Origin: an uncultured bacterium
Lineage (GTDB): Bacteria; Cyanobacteriota; Vampirovibrionia; Gastranaerophilales; Gastranaerophilaceae
Direction of reading: 5' to 3'
DNA: 64,000 nt
NCBI GenBank assembly: GCA_905216055.1
Contig: CAJMSH010000007.1
Span: 62,001-126,000 of the forward strand
Position numbers and translations under genes: made by a program. Positions 50,543 to 59,055 of the stretch are shown here, piece by piece. The notes below the pieces were generated by a model. That model did not search any database. It was not told the DNA's origin and saw only the letters and a program-made list of their open reading frames with translations. Position 1 is the stretch's first letter. Every line of letters starts with the position of its first letter.

Positions 50543-52276
50543 TCACCAAATGTAATCACTGTCAGATTTGCCGACAATTTCAACGTATAATCTTAAGCCT
50601 TTTCTCTCAGAACTTTCGAAAAATTCAGGAGATGTGAATGTAATTGTATTATGGCCTTGTTTTAAGTATTTAGATATATCGATTTCTGAATATCTTTTGT
50701 AAATAAGCATTTCTTTTGGAAGTTCAAAATTTAGATGAACTCCATTGATGTCAACGCTTAATGTATTTACTCCAAATTTGTTATCAACTATTATTTTGGC
50801 TTTTTTATTTTTAGAGTAAAAATTCTGAGTTGCACTTTGTTGACCTATTTCAGTTGAAATAATTATAGGTTTTGTCGCAAGAGTTATACCTGTATAGTAG
50901 TGTTGCAAAATTTTCTCATAAGGCAAGTGCATTTCAGAACCCATAAAGCCTGCGCCGTATTGGCTCATTCCAACGCCGTGGCCAAAACCTCCGCCGTATG
51001 CGTGTACGGAAATTAAATTTCCGTTTTCATCTTGAATATTATCAAATACGACATTTGCACTTGGCAAAGCTTTGCCATCTTTTGTCAAAAGTCTTCTAAC
51101 AACAAGTTCTTTGTAAATTTTATATTTTTGAGAACGTGTTACAACTTCCATTTCTATAATTTTTCCGGAATCGCCACGTCTTATAACTTTTAATTCAACC
51201 AAGTCATCAAGTTTGTCGCCTTTTTTGAATGCTGGATGTACAAAGCCGGTCGCTGATTGGGATATAAGAGTTGTTTCAAGAGCTTTTTTCAACTCTTGAG
51301 CATCCCATTCTCTTTCCCATCTGAAATATGGTGAACGTATATCATAAGCATCAGGTTTTGATTTATAATATTCACTTGCTGCTTTTTCACTATTCAAAGG
51401 TGGTTGTCCTATAATATCTGCACGAGCTTTCAAATAAGGCTTTTCGGAAGATGGAAAATCTTTTGTTTTAGGATCTGAAAAGGCATTTGAATAGCTTTCC
51501 GTATAACCTCCAGCAGTTGATGAATATTGTGCAAGGATTAGATCCCAATCATAAATTGCAACAATCCCTTCTGTTTCTTTTACTGCTTGGTTTGAAAGAG
51601 CTTTTTCCGTATTTGCTCCAAAGTAAACCTGACTTGCAACGCTGTCTACAACATCGTAGTTTTTAGAGGATTTAGTTCTCGGAGAAAGTACATAATTTCT
51701 TGCTGCAACACTTTGTGCTTTTAAAGCTTCAAGCCCAAAACTTACGGGCATTTCGTTTGGCACTACGCCTTTTAAGTAATCTTCAACTTCAATCATATTA
51801 ACGAGGTTGAATGTGCCGTTGCTGTTTGGGGTAAGTTCAAATGCACCGTGATATAAAGCTTGTTTGCCTGCACGTTTTAGACCTGTTACCCCTAAAAGTC
51901 CGTAATTACTTGTGATTTCAACAGGACCTTTTAGCTTGTCAGGAAACATATTTCCGGGTGTATAAATATTAAACATTCCGTTTGTGTAAGATATTTTGAT
52001 ATCCTGATTGCTTGGATAATTCCCGATGAGCATTCTGTTATCATATATTTGGGTGTCACCTGTTCCAAAGATTGTTATTTCTTTGTATTGGTATGTCCCA
52101 AAATTTTGGTTTCCTATACCTACTCTGACGACTTCAGATGATGGCATGTTTTGAGCAGCAGCTTCTCTTGCTGCTTGTAATGTCGCTTGAGGCACCTGTG
52201 GAACTACTTGTGCCATAGTTGGGGTTGTAATTGTTATAAAGCTCAAAAATGTAATTAAATATATCAGTTTTTTCAT
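50543..52276 (-). CDS. SpoIID/LytB-domain protein (septal or cell wall glycan-acting)
   Basis: About 577 aa from the ATG at 52276, which gives a clean signal peptide (MKKLIYLITFLSFITITTPTMAQ); the longer frame to 52312 lacks support. The SpoIID core is LVNMIEVEDYLKGVVPNEMP, AARNY, YSSTAGGYTES and GFGHGVGMSQYGA. In sporulation SpoIID is a lytic transglycosylase; cyanobacterial relatives lack sporulation. A C-terminal beta-domain (about 470-577) is specific. Starts 37 bp after the upstream membrane protein stop. Confidence 0.85.
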   Translation of the reverse strand: MKKLIYLITFLSFITITTPTMAQVVPQVPQATLQAAREAAAQNMPSSEVVRVGIGNQNFGTYQYKEITIFGTGDTQIYDNRMLIGNYPSNQDIKISYTNGMFNIYTPGNMFPDKLKGPVEITSNYGLLGVTGLKRAGKQALYHGAFELTPNSNGTFNLVNMIEVEDYLKGVVPNEMPVSFGLEALKAQSVAARNYVLSPRTKSSKNYDVVDSVASQVYFGANTEKALSNQAVKETEGIVAIYDWDLILAQYSSTAGGYTESYSNAFSDPKTKDFPSSEKPYLKARADIIGQPPLNSEKAASEYYKSKPDAYDIRSPYFRWEREWDAQELKKALETTLISQSATGFVHPAFKKGDKLDDLVELKVIRRGDSGKIIEMEVVTRSQKYKIYKELVVRRLLTKDGKALPSANVVFDNIQDENGNLISVHAYGGGFGHGVGMSQYGAGFMGSEMHLPYEKILQHYYTGITLATKPIIISTEIGQQSATQNFYSKNKKAKIIVDNKFGVNTLSVDINGVHLNFELPKEMLIYKRYSEIDISKYLKQGHNTITFTSPEFFESSERKGLRLYVEIVGKSDSDYIW

Positions 52277-52312
52277 ATAACTATTATATGACAAACCAAA
52301 CAAAAGTAACAA

Positions 52313-52882
52313 TTATTGTTTTTCAGTTTTTGGTTGTTGTTCGATTTTTTCTTCTTTTACTTTTGTTTTTTCTTGTACGTCTTCTTCTTTTGGTTTAGGT
52401 TTTACTTCTTGATTTTCTTTAATCATTGGAGAAGGATTTGTTATTGGTTTGTAGCCGATATTTTTTAGAGCTTTTGAATATTTTATTATCGGATGCAATA
52501 TTGCACCTGTTAGGGCAATACTACTAATAATTACACCTGCTGCAGCACCGCCAATTGTTTTTGCAAATTTACCAATTCGTGATTTGGTTTTTATAAGAGA
52601 TGCTGTTAATGCTCCACCGATTATTGCACCGCCAAGAGTTGCTAAATGTGCGGCTTGGCTAAATTTTTTTTCAGGATTTATATTATATTTCCCATATTTT
52701 GTGTGAATTTCTTGGACAAGTTTTTCAAATTTGTCTTGGTTTTCTTCAGGAATTGAAAATTTTATTGTTTGACCAGTTTCCGGGTATTTTGTTTCATATA
52801 TAATTCGCCCATCAGAAGTTTTTTCGACTGCTTTGGGTTGTGTTGATAATATTGGGTTGGATTTAATATTTATATCTACCAT
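52313..52882 (-). CDS. Hypothetical membrane protein with charged tail
   Basis: 189 aa. A soluble start (1-75) with GRIIYETKYPETGQTIKFSIP, two Gly/Ala-rich hydrophobic segments (about 78-98 and 107-130) and a Lys/Glu/Pro/Gln-rich tail of 45 residues. The double-glycine helix style (GGAIIGGALTASL) is bacteriocin-like but no leader is present. Not recognised. Confidence 0.5.
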   Translation of the reverse strand: MVDINIKSNPILSTQPKAVEKTSDGRIIYETKYPETGQTIKFSIPEENQDKFEKLVQEIHTKYGKYNINPEKKFSQAAHLATLGGAIIGGALTASLIKTKSRIGKFAKTIGGAAAGVIISSIALTGAILHPIIKYSKALKNIGYKPITNPSPMIKENQEVKPKPKEEDVQEKTKVKEEKIEQQPKTEKQ

Positions 52883-52933
52883 ACTCTTATTAAGTTCTGT
52901 AAAAATTTTTTTTGCCTTTTTGTAAAGAAATTT

Positions 52934-54307
52934 TTACTTAACTTCCCAAGTAGTTCCTTCTTTAGAATCTTTTAGGACAATATTAACTTCATCCAGTGCA
53001 ATTCTGATTTTATCCGCAATATCCCAATTTTTTGCATCACGAGCTTCTTTTCTGTATGCAATTAATTCATCCATTGAGTTAAAATCTTTGCCCAATTTTT
53101 CAGAAACATGTTTTACTGCATTTTTCAATTCATCTTCTGAAAGAGTAGGTTTTTCAAATGTAAAACCAAGTGTTGTGGCTAATTTATACAAAATTGTAAA
53201 CGCATCTTTATCATCTTTATTAGCTTTGTTTGTTAATTCAAAAAGAACAGCAAGAGCTTTTGATGTATTCAAATCATCGTCCATAGCTTCTGTGAACGCT
53301 TTGTATTCATCTGTTTTTGTAATATCCAAATCTTCGTTAATCTTTGTACGTTTAGCATTAAGCATACGTTTTACGCCTGCTTGAGCAGATGAAAGAGCTT
53401 CATCCGAAAATTCAACAGGCATTCTGTAGTGGTTTGTTAAAATGAAAAATCTTATTGTATTTGAATCATATTTTTTCAATAAGTCATCAATAGTTAAGAA
53501 GTTACCTAAAGATTTAGACATTTTTTCTTTGTTAATTGTTACAAATCCGTTGTGTAACCAGTAATTTACGAATTTACAGCCGTTAGCACATTCAGATTGT
53601 GCAATTTCATTTTCGTGGTGAGGGAAAATTAAATCAGCACCGCCTGCGTGAATATCTATTGTTTTGCCTAAATATTTTCTGCTCATTGCTGAACATTCAA
53701 TATGCCAGCCCGGTCTGCCTATTCCCCAAGGTGATTTGTATCCGAATTTTTCATCTTTTTTCCATAGCGCAAAATCAAGCGGGTCTTCTTTGTGTTCTCC
53801 GATTTCAATTCTTGCACCGCTTTCCAATTGGTCTATCGGTTGTTTTGATAGGTAACCGTATCTTGGGAATTTTTTAACTCTAAAATATACATCTCCGTCA
53901 GCTTCGTAGGCAAAGCCTTTATTTATTAAATCTTTTACCATACCAATCATTTCGCCTAATGTTTTGGTCGCAAAAGGCTCGATGTCAGGTTTTAAAGTAT
54001 TTAAGGCTTTCATAGAATTTGCAAATTGCTTATACCAGTATTGAGAAACTTCTTCAGGAGTTTTGCCCTCTTTTTCAGCTTTTTTCAGGATTTTATCATC
54101 AACATCAGTTACGTTACGGCAGTATGTAACGTCATATCCCTTGAATTTTAAATATCTGTATAAAACGTCCCAAGTTATGTAGCATCTTGCATGTCCCAAA
54201 TGTGCAAAATCATAAACTGTCGGGCCGCACACATACATTTTTACTTTGTTCTCTTCTATTGGGGTGAATTCTTCCACCTTGTTTGTATAAGAATTATGCA
54301 ATTTCAT
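52934..54307 (-). CDS. cysS: Cysteinyl-tRNA synthetase
   Basis: 457 aa, full length. HIGH-like motif AHLGHARCY, zinc ligands in MYVCGPTVYD, GWHIECSAMS and HHENEIAQSE, and KMSKSLGN. It charges tRNA-Cys. AGAGGAA precedes the ATG. Not co-transcribed with an obvious partner (no cysE beside it). Confidence 0.97.
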   Translation of the reverse strand: MKLHNSYTNKVEEFTPIEENKVKMYVCGPTVYDFAHLGHARCYITWDVLYRYLKFKGYDVTYCRNVTDVDDKILKKAEKEGKTPEEVSQYWYKQFANSMKALNTLKPDIEPFATKTLGEMIGMVKDLINKGFAYEADGDVYFRVKKFPRYGYLSKQPIDQLESGARIEIGEHKEDPLDFALWKKDEKFGYKSPWGIGRPGWHIECSAMSRKYLGKTIDIHAGGADLIFPHHENEIAQSECANGCKFVNYWLHNGFVTINKEKMSKSLGNFLTIDDLLKKYDSNTIRFFILTNHYRMPVEFSDEALSSAQAGVKRMLNAKRTKINEDLDITKTDEYKAFTEAMDDDLNTSKALAVLFELTNKANKDDKDAFTILYKLATTLGFTFEKPTLSEDELKNAVKHVSEKLGKDFNSMDELIAYRKEARDAKNWDIADKIRIALDEVNIVLKDSKEGTTWEVK

Positions 54308-54453
54308 ATAAAATTCCTCTTTATATAACTAATTTTACTACAAAAAATATAAATGTTAATAAATGTAAAATTAAATTAAATTATAAGCAATTTAATATAT
54401 AAAAATTATTTATTAAATATGTATGTAATAGTTGATAACATGAGGAGATATCT

Positions 54454-54918
54454 ATGGTTGAACCAGTAAAAAATGTAAGAAACAACAATGTACCTGAAGG
54501 GTACACAAAGATTAAAATGTATGATGAAAAAGCTAAAAAAACTAAAACATTCATGGTACCTGTTGGCAAACAGCTTGAAATAAATGGTAAAACATATGAT
54601 CCTTCAAAAGGTAAAAATAACGAAATCGTATTTACCAGAGGTAATAACTTTAAAGAAGGATATGATTTAATGGAGATGGCTCTTAACAAAATGGATGTAA
54701 ATCAAGATGGTAAAATTGATAAAAAAGATTCGTCAGGAAATCTCGCTCCAAAATTAAATAAAGAGCTGAATAAAAAAGGACTTGATAAATATTATGTTAA
54801 AGATGTAAAAGATGCTTATTCAGATGCAGGAGTAAGTAAAGGCGAAGGTGGAGTAACATTTAGCCATGAAGGAAATGATTTTAAATATAGTATTTACTTA
54901 GAAGATAAAAATAAATAA
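54454..54918 (+). CDS. Hypothetical protein with an EF-hand-like calcium loop
   Basis: 154 aa without signal peptide. Residues 87-98 (DVNQDGKIDKKD) match an EF-hand loop, D-x-N-x-D-G-x-I-D-x2-D. A second loop is not evident. The rest is Lys/Asn/Asp-rich; the first 50 residues have GYTKIKMYDEKAKKTKTF. It may be a calcium-binding or dockerin-like small protein. GAGGAGA ribosome binding site; terminator follows directly. Confidence 0.6.
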   Translation: MVEPVKNVRNNNVPEGYTKIKMYDEKAKKTKTFMVPVGKQLEINGKTYDPSKGKNNEIVFTRGNNFKEGYDLMEMALNKMDVNQDGKIDKKDSSGNLAPKLNKELNKKGLDKYYVKDVKDAYSDAGVSKGEGGVTFSHEGNDFKYSIYLEDKNK

Positions 54919-54922
54919 AATG

Positions 54923-54953
54923 AAAAAGGCGGTTTTTATAAAACCGCCTTTTT
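54923..54953. terminator. Bidirectional intrinsic terminator
   Basis: AAAAAGGCGGTTT pairs with AAACCGCCTTTTT around a 5-nt loop. It ends the EF-hand gene on + and overlaps the 3' end of the amidase gene on -. Confidence 0.92.
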
Positions 54954-55586
54954 TATTTCTTCAAAAATTTTAAATACAGGATTTGTTAAGTTTTCCACAG
55001 GACATTCTTCATCAAGCTCAAGGGTAATTGTCGGGATTTGTCTTTCTACTCCCGCATAAGTTCCGAAACTCCCTGGGGTTGGGTAGCCTATACTTGCTTC
55101 TGGAGGATAATTTATTATTTTTGAAATCTTTTCTGCAATTTCTTTTGCAGGTCCGTCATAGTTGACTACTTTGTATGGAGCGTGTAATGTTAGTATTATT
55201 TGTGGCTTAAATTCTTCAATAGTATCGATAAGAAACTGCGTTTCGATTTCGCTCCCTGCACTCTTTCCCCCGTAGTAGCTTGAGTTTTCGTCATCGCAGG
55301 TCGCATTTTCTCCTTCATTTTTTCCCCAATTTTTTGTCGGGAAATTTCTGTTTAAATCGACTCCGTTTGCATTTGTTCTTTTATTCATTTGCATGCCATC
55401 AGGGTTTAGGCAGGGGATAAATAAAAGGTTTTCAGGATTATGATTTTTCAAATATTCGTTAATCAAATATGCACCTTGTGGTTCATCTCCGTGCATAACT
55501 CCGATTATCAAAGCTTTCCCGTTACTGTTGCCGAGTAATTCTACTTCGTTTCCTAATTTTGTTTTTGTTGATTTTAATTTATTCAA
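54936..55586 (-). CDS. M14-type zinc carboxypeptidase, murein peptide amidase MpaA-like
   Basis: 216 aa. Zinc site HGDE (35-38 region), CLNPDGMQMNKRTNANGVDLNRNF (substrate Arg/Asn and the conserved NP-DG), TLHAP (third zinc His) and ITLELDEE (catalytic Glu). MpaA removes meso-diaminopimelate from murein tripeptides for recycling; here it would act in the cytoplasm as no signal is present. Overlaps the ftsY stop by 8 bp, so coupled. Confidence 0.8.
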   Translation of the reverse strand: MNKLKSTKTKLGNEVELLGNSNGKALIIGVMHGDEPQGAYLINEYLKNHNPENLLFIPCLNPDGMQMNKRTNANGVDLNRNFPTKNWGKNEGENATCDDENSSYYGGKSAGSEIETQFLIDTIEEFKPQIILTLHAPYKVVNYDGPAKEIAEKISKIINYPPEASIGYPTPGSFGTYAGVERQIPTITLELDEECPVENLTNPVFKIFEEIKKAVL

Positions 55587-56493
55587 ATAAAGCCTCTATA
55601 AATTCTTCATTGTTAAATTCTTTTAAATCTTCCATTTTTTCGCCGACTCCGACAAGTTTTACAGGTAATTTTAATTCTTTTGCGACTGCAAGAACTATTG
55701 CCCCTTTTGCTGAACCGTCGAGTTTTGTGAGTGCAACAGATGTTACATTTACCGCTTCTGTAAACACTTTTGCCTGTTGAAGTCCGTTTTGTCCCGTATT
55801 AGCGTCAAGTACAAGAATACATTCTCTTAAAGCTTCAGGGGCTTTTTTATCTATAACTGATTTGATTTTCTTTAATTCTTCCATAAGGTTGAATTTGTTT
55901 TGCAGACGACCTGCTGTATCTACTAAAATTACATCAAAGCCTTCTTTTTGAGCTTTTTCAATCGCTTCATATACAACTGATGCGGGATCTGCTTTATCAT
56001 GTCTTACGATTGAGGCTCCTGCTCTTTTTGACCAGATGTCCAGTTGTTCTTCTGCTGCGGCTCTGAATGTGTCGCCTGCTGCGATTAAAACTTTTTTGCC
56101 CTGTTCTTTAAATTTATATGCAAGTTTACCGATTAGAGTGGTTTTGCCTGCGCCGTTTACACCTGTTATAAAGTAGATGTTTAATTCGTTCTCTTTAAAA
56201 TTAAGTTTGTTATCGCCTGCATTTTTCAAGACATTTAAAAATTCTTCTTTAAGGTATGCTTTCACTTCAGAAGGTTTAATTTTTGTTTGATTTCTCAATT
56301 TATCAACAAGTTCACCTGCATATCCTACGCCTAAATCGGCGCTGATAAGCATATCTTCCATATCATCAAGTACAAATTCCGAAAATTCTTCTTCATTTTC
56401 AACGGAATCTACAACGTTTCCGACAAGAACTTTTGCAGTATTGGAAACTGTTTCTTTAAGATTATTGAATTTGTCTTTAAAAAATCCGAACAT
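55579..56493 (-). CDS. ftsY: Signal recognition particle receptor FtsY
   Basis: 304 aa: short N-terminal helix, NG GTPase domain with GVNGAGKTT (G1), DTFRAAAEEQL (G2), DTAGR (G3), TKLDG (G4) and VGVGEKMEDLKEF (G5). The acidic A domain of E. coli is missing, as in many bacteria. The ATG has no ribosome binding site; TGT-TATTAT ends six bases before it. Confidence 0.95.
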   Translation of the reverse strand: MFGFFKDKFNNLKETVSNTAKVLVGNVVDSVENEEEFSEFVLDDMEDMLISADLGVGYAGELVDKLRNQTKIKPSEVKAYLKEEFLNVLKNAGDNKLNFKENELNIYFITGVNGAGKTTLIGKLAYKFKEQGKKVLIAAGDTFRAAAEEQLDIWSKRAGASIVRHDKADPASVVYEAIEKAQKEGFDVILVDTAGRLQNKFNLMEELKKIKSVIDKKAPEALRECILVLDANTGQNGLQQAKVFTEAVNVTSVALTKLDGSAKGAIVLAVAKELKLPVKLVGVGEKMEDLKEFNNEEFIEALFE

Positions 56494-56499
56494 ATAGGG

Positions 56500-56508
56500 A
56501 TAATAACA
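56500..56508 (-). promoter_or_regulatory. Extended -10 element 6 nt before ftsY ATG (leaderless type)
   Basis: Minus strand TGT-TATTAT, then CCCTAT, then ATG; no Shine-Dalgarno. Confidence 0.5.
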
Positions 56509-56544
56509 TGAAACTGTATAATTTGCATCTTTTTTATGATAATA

Positions 56545-56572
56545 AAAAAGACCTATTAGAATAGGTCTTTTT
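56545..56572. terminator. Intrinsic terminator between nusB and ftsY
   Basis: AAAAAGACCTAT pairs with ATAGGTCTTTTT around a 4-nt loop. On the minus strand it follows nusB by about 30 bp. ftsY then needs its own promoter, which fits the element at 56500-56508. Confidence 0.88.
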
Positions 56573-56604
56573 CATAATTAATAATTCAGTTAAAAATTTG
56601 TGGT

Positions 56605-57264
56605 TTAGTTAATGCCGTAATCAACGATAACTTTTGCCAGAATTCCGTTGATAAATGCAGCGCTGTCGTCTGTTGAATATTTTTTAGCAAGTTCTAATGC
56701 TTCATCAACAACAACTTTCATTGGAGCATCTTTTATGTATAAAAGTTCAACAATTGCTATACGTAAAATATCTTTGTCCATTTTTACCAAACGGCCTAAA
56801 TCCCAATTTTTTGCGTATTTTTGAATAATATCATCAACTTCTTTGTGATTTTTTTGGAAGAAGTCTGCAATTTGAATTGCATAATTTTTGACATCATTTT
56901 GAGAATCAAGTGTTGTAAATTCTGCAATTTCAAGAGCAAGCACAGCTTTTTCTGCTATGTCAATCATTTCGTTAATTCTTCCTGTCATATCTGATGTCAT
57001 AGGAATTGGTACAGGAATATTTGCTGCTCCGATAGGTCTTTTCAAATTAATTTCGGAATCTGCTTCATAATTTTCGATTTGATCTCTCATTGCAACAAGT
57101 GAGCCGAGTGCGGTTTTTAGTTCATCTTCTGCACTGCTTGTCAAAATTCTTACTGATTTAAGTATTATGTTTTGTAAGTCTTCTCTTGAATAATTTGTAA
57201 TTTTTTTATCAAATTGTGAGAATAATATAAATGCCAATTCTCTGGCAGCTCTACGGGCTTGCAT
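56605..57264 (-). CDS. nusB: Transcription antitermination factor NusB
   Basis: 219 aa; longer than E. coli NusB (139) because of an insert near residues 40-120, as seen in cyanobacterial NusB. The start ARRAARELAFILFSQFD and the end DILRIAIVELLYIKDAPMKVVVDEALELAKKYSTDDSAAFINGIL are classic. It helps ribosomal RNA antitermination. AGAGGTA ribosome binding site. Confidence 0.92.
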   Translation of the reverse strand: MQARRAARELAFILFSQFDKKITNYSREDLQNIILKSVRILTSSAEDELKTALGSLVAMRDQIENYEADSEINLKRPIGAANIPVPIPMTSDMTGRINEMIDIAEKAVLALEIAEFTTLDSQNDVKNYAIQIADFFQKNHKEVDDIIQKYAKNWDLGRLVKMDKDILRIAIVELLYIKDAPMKVVVDEALELAKKYSTDDSAAFINGILAKVIVDYGIN

Positions 57265-57383
57265 ATTTTTACCTCTTTTTAATATAAATAATTTTACAAG
57301 CTTTATGCTATCATGAAAAATTTTTATCTACAAGATTTCAGAAGTCTTAAAAATTTTTAAATTTGGCATGTTTGAGTAAGAGA

Positions 57384-58118
57384 TTATTTACAAATTTTCA
57401 AATGTGAACCTAAATGTTTACGTTCTGATATTTTATCAAGTCTGTTTTTTATAAATTCAGCATTATTAGAAAACGGTTCTTGGGATAAAAATTTTCTGTA
57501 ATATCTTTGGGCATCACATTTTTTGCCAAGTTTATCAAAGCATACTCCTATACCTGCGTATGCTTTATGATAAGTCGGGTTGTGTTTTAATATATCTCTT
57601 AGAATTGATGAAGCTTCTTTATATTTGCCGAGTTTCATTAAGAGTGTTGATTTATGGTCGTATGCTTGTATAAATTCAGGAGAATTTTCGATTAATTTTT
57701 GATAAATCATTAAGGCAAGGTCATATTCTTCACATAATTCATGGGCTACACCAAGTTGGAGAATGGCTTCCGGGTTATCGGGATTTATTTGAATTGCTTG
57801 AATAAAGTTTTTTATTGCTCCGCAGGGAGAGCCTTCAAGAAGATGACATAACCCGAGTTCAAAATAGATTTCATAACTTTCTGGGTTTAATTCTGAGGCT
57901 GTTGTTAAGTATCTTATTGCTTTTGCGTATTGTTTTAAATATTTGTAACAAATTCCAAGCCCGTAGTAACTTTCTATATTTTGTCTGTCTATTAAGATAG
58001 CGTTTAAGTAATTGGAAACTGCTTCTTTATACATTTTTTCACGGCGAAAAGCATCTGCTTTTTCACAGAAATCAGTTTCGGGCTTGTGTTGTTGTACTTT
58101 ATGTATTGTGGAGCTCAA
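57384..58118 (-). CDS. TPR-repeat protein
   Basis: 244 aa. Five or six TPR units of 34 residues, for example YYGLGICYKYLKQYAKAIRY, YFELGLCHLLEGSPCGAIKN and YAGIGVCFDKLGKKCDAQRY. No signal peptide, so cytoplasmic. The start is TTG with GAGGA eight bases upstream. Partner unknown. Cys-rich compared with the other TPR proteins here. Confidence 0.8.
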   Translation of the reverse strand: MSSTIHKVQQHKPETDFCEKADAFRREKMYKEAVSNYLNAILIDRQNIESYYGLGICYKYLKQYAKAIRYLTTASELNPESYEIYFELGLCHLLEGSPCGAIKNFIQAIQINPDNPEAILQLGVAHELCEEYDLALMIYQKLIENSPEFIQAYDHKSTLLMKLGKYKEASSILRDILKHNPTYHKAYAGIGVCFDKLGKKCDAQRYYRKFLSQEPFSNNAEFIKNRLDKISERKHLGSHLKICK

Positions 58119-58221
58119 AGTTATATTCCTCTTTCTTTATTTATGATAGTTTTTTTTTCTGAGTTGAAGAACAATCGTTTGATGTATAGTTTATCAATCG
58201 TTGGATTTATTATTTTTCTTG

Positions 58222-58230
58222 TGCTATAAA
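58222..58230 (+). promoter_or_regulatory. Extended -10 element 6 nt before the 58237 gene (leaderless type)
   Basis: TGC-TATAAA, six bases (TTTGTT), then the ATG at 58237. A weak TTGGAT lies 18 bp upstream of the hexamer. Confidence 0.6.
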
Positions 58231-58236
58231 TTTGTT

Positions 58237-59055
58237 ATGAAAAAGTATTTGGTATTGGTTTTAATTTTGGGTTGTGTGTATCTCCCTGTCCGAGCTGATG
58301 AGGTTTCGCTTGATAATGTGGAAGCTCAAAAAATTCAGTTGCCGAAAGCGAATATTAATACTAAGCAATCTCTTGTTGTTAATGACCAAGAGGTTTTGCA
58401 AGAATTGATTAAAAGGCAGAAAGACAAGGATGTTGAAGATATTGAAAATCTTTGGAAGGGAACTGTTGAAAATAATCAGGTTATCGGTTTTGCATTGAAA
58501 AAGCTTGCGACACCGGAAAGTCAGAGAAGGATTCATTCTTCTCTTATGGCAAAAACTTTGTCAGCAGTTGTTGCGGGAGCTTCTCTTGCCCCGTCATTAC
58601 TTGGTGCTGATTATTTTACACAATCATCTGCTTTTGCTGCAGGAAGGCTTGCGCAAAATTTGATTAACCGTAAAAATATTCCGACAGAAATTCCTTTAAC
58701 TGATACCGAATTGATTGAACTTGCAGGATTGGTTGAAAATTTGCAGGATAAAATTATTACAGCTTATTATAATTATAAAAGTTCACTTTCTCAGTTGAAG
58801 GAAACAAGACAGCGTTTGCTTTTATATAATAAAAATTACGCAAAAGCTCTTGATGAAGAAGATTTGCTCGAAATTTCCATATCTTCTTCGCTTTACGACA
58901 ATATGAGGGTGGAAGAATTTTATTATATGGAATGTGCTAAAAAATATCACCTTGAGCTTCAAAGGCTTGCAGGGAAAAAAGTCGTTGATAATTTGAATTT
59001 GTATCAGTTTAATTTTAATTCAACATTGGTTGGAGAAAAGGCGGTGCAAAAATGA
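58237..59055 (+). CDS. Secreted coiled-coil protein, TolC-like half, paralog A
   Basis: 272 aa from the ATG at 58237, which provides a signal peptide (MKKYLVLVLILGCVYLPVRA); the frame extends to 58201 without support. Core blocks shared with the next gene: ENLWKGT, GFALKKLATP, LTDTELIELAGLVENLQDKI and AYYNYKSSLSQL. The C-terminal 100 residues are helical with heptads and end in LQRLAG, resembling the outer-membrane efflux (TolC) coiled coil. Function unknown. Overlaps the next gene by 4 bp. Confidence 0.65.
   Translation: MKKYLVLVLILGCVYLPVRADEVSLDNVEAQKIQLPKANINTKQSLVVNDQEVLQELIKRQKDKDVEDIENLWKGTVENNQVIGFALKKLATPESQRRIHSSLMAKTLSAVVAGASLAPSLLGADYFTQSSAFAAGRLAQNLINRKNIPTEIPLTDTELIELAGLVENLQDKIITAYYNYKSSLSQLKETRQRLLLYNKNYAKALDEEDLLEISISSSLYDNMRVEEFYYMECAKKYHLELQRLAGKKVVDNLNLYQFNFNSTLVGEKAVQK

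Noticed and set aside
54381..54689. 102-aa minus-strand frame opposite the EF-hand gene
   Set aside because: The plus-strand gene has a good ribosome binding site, an EF-hand motif and a terminator; the opposite frame has none.
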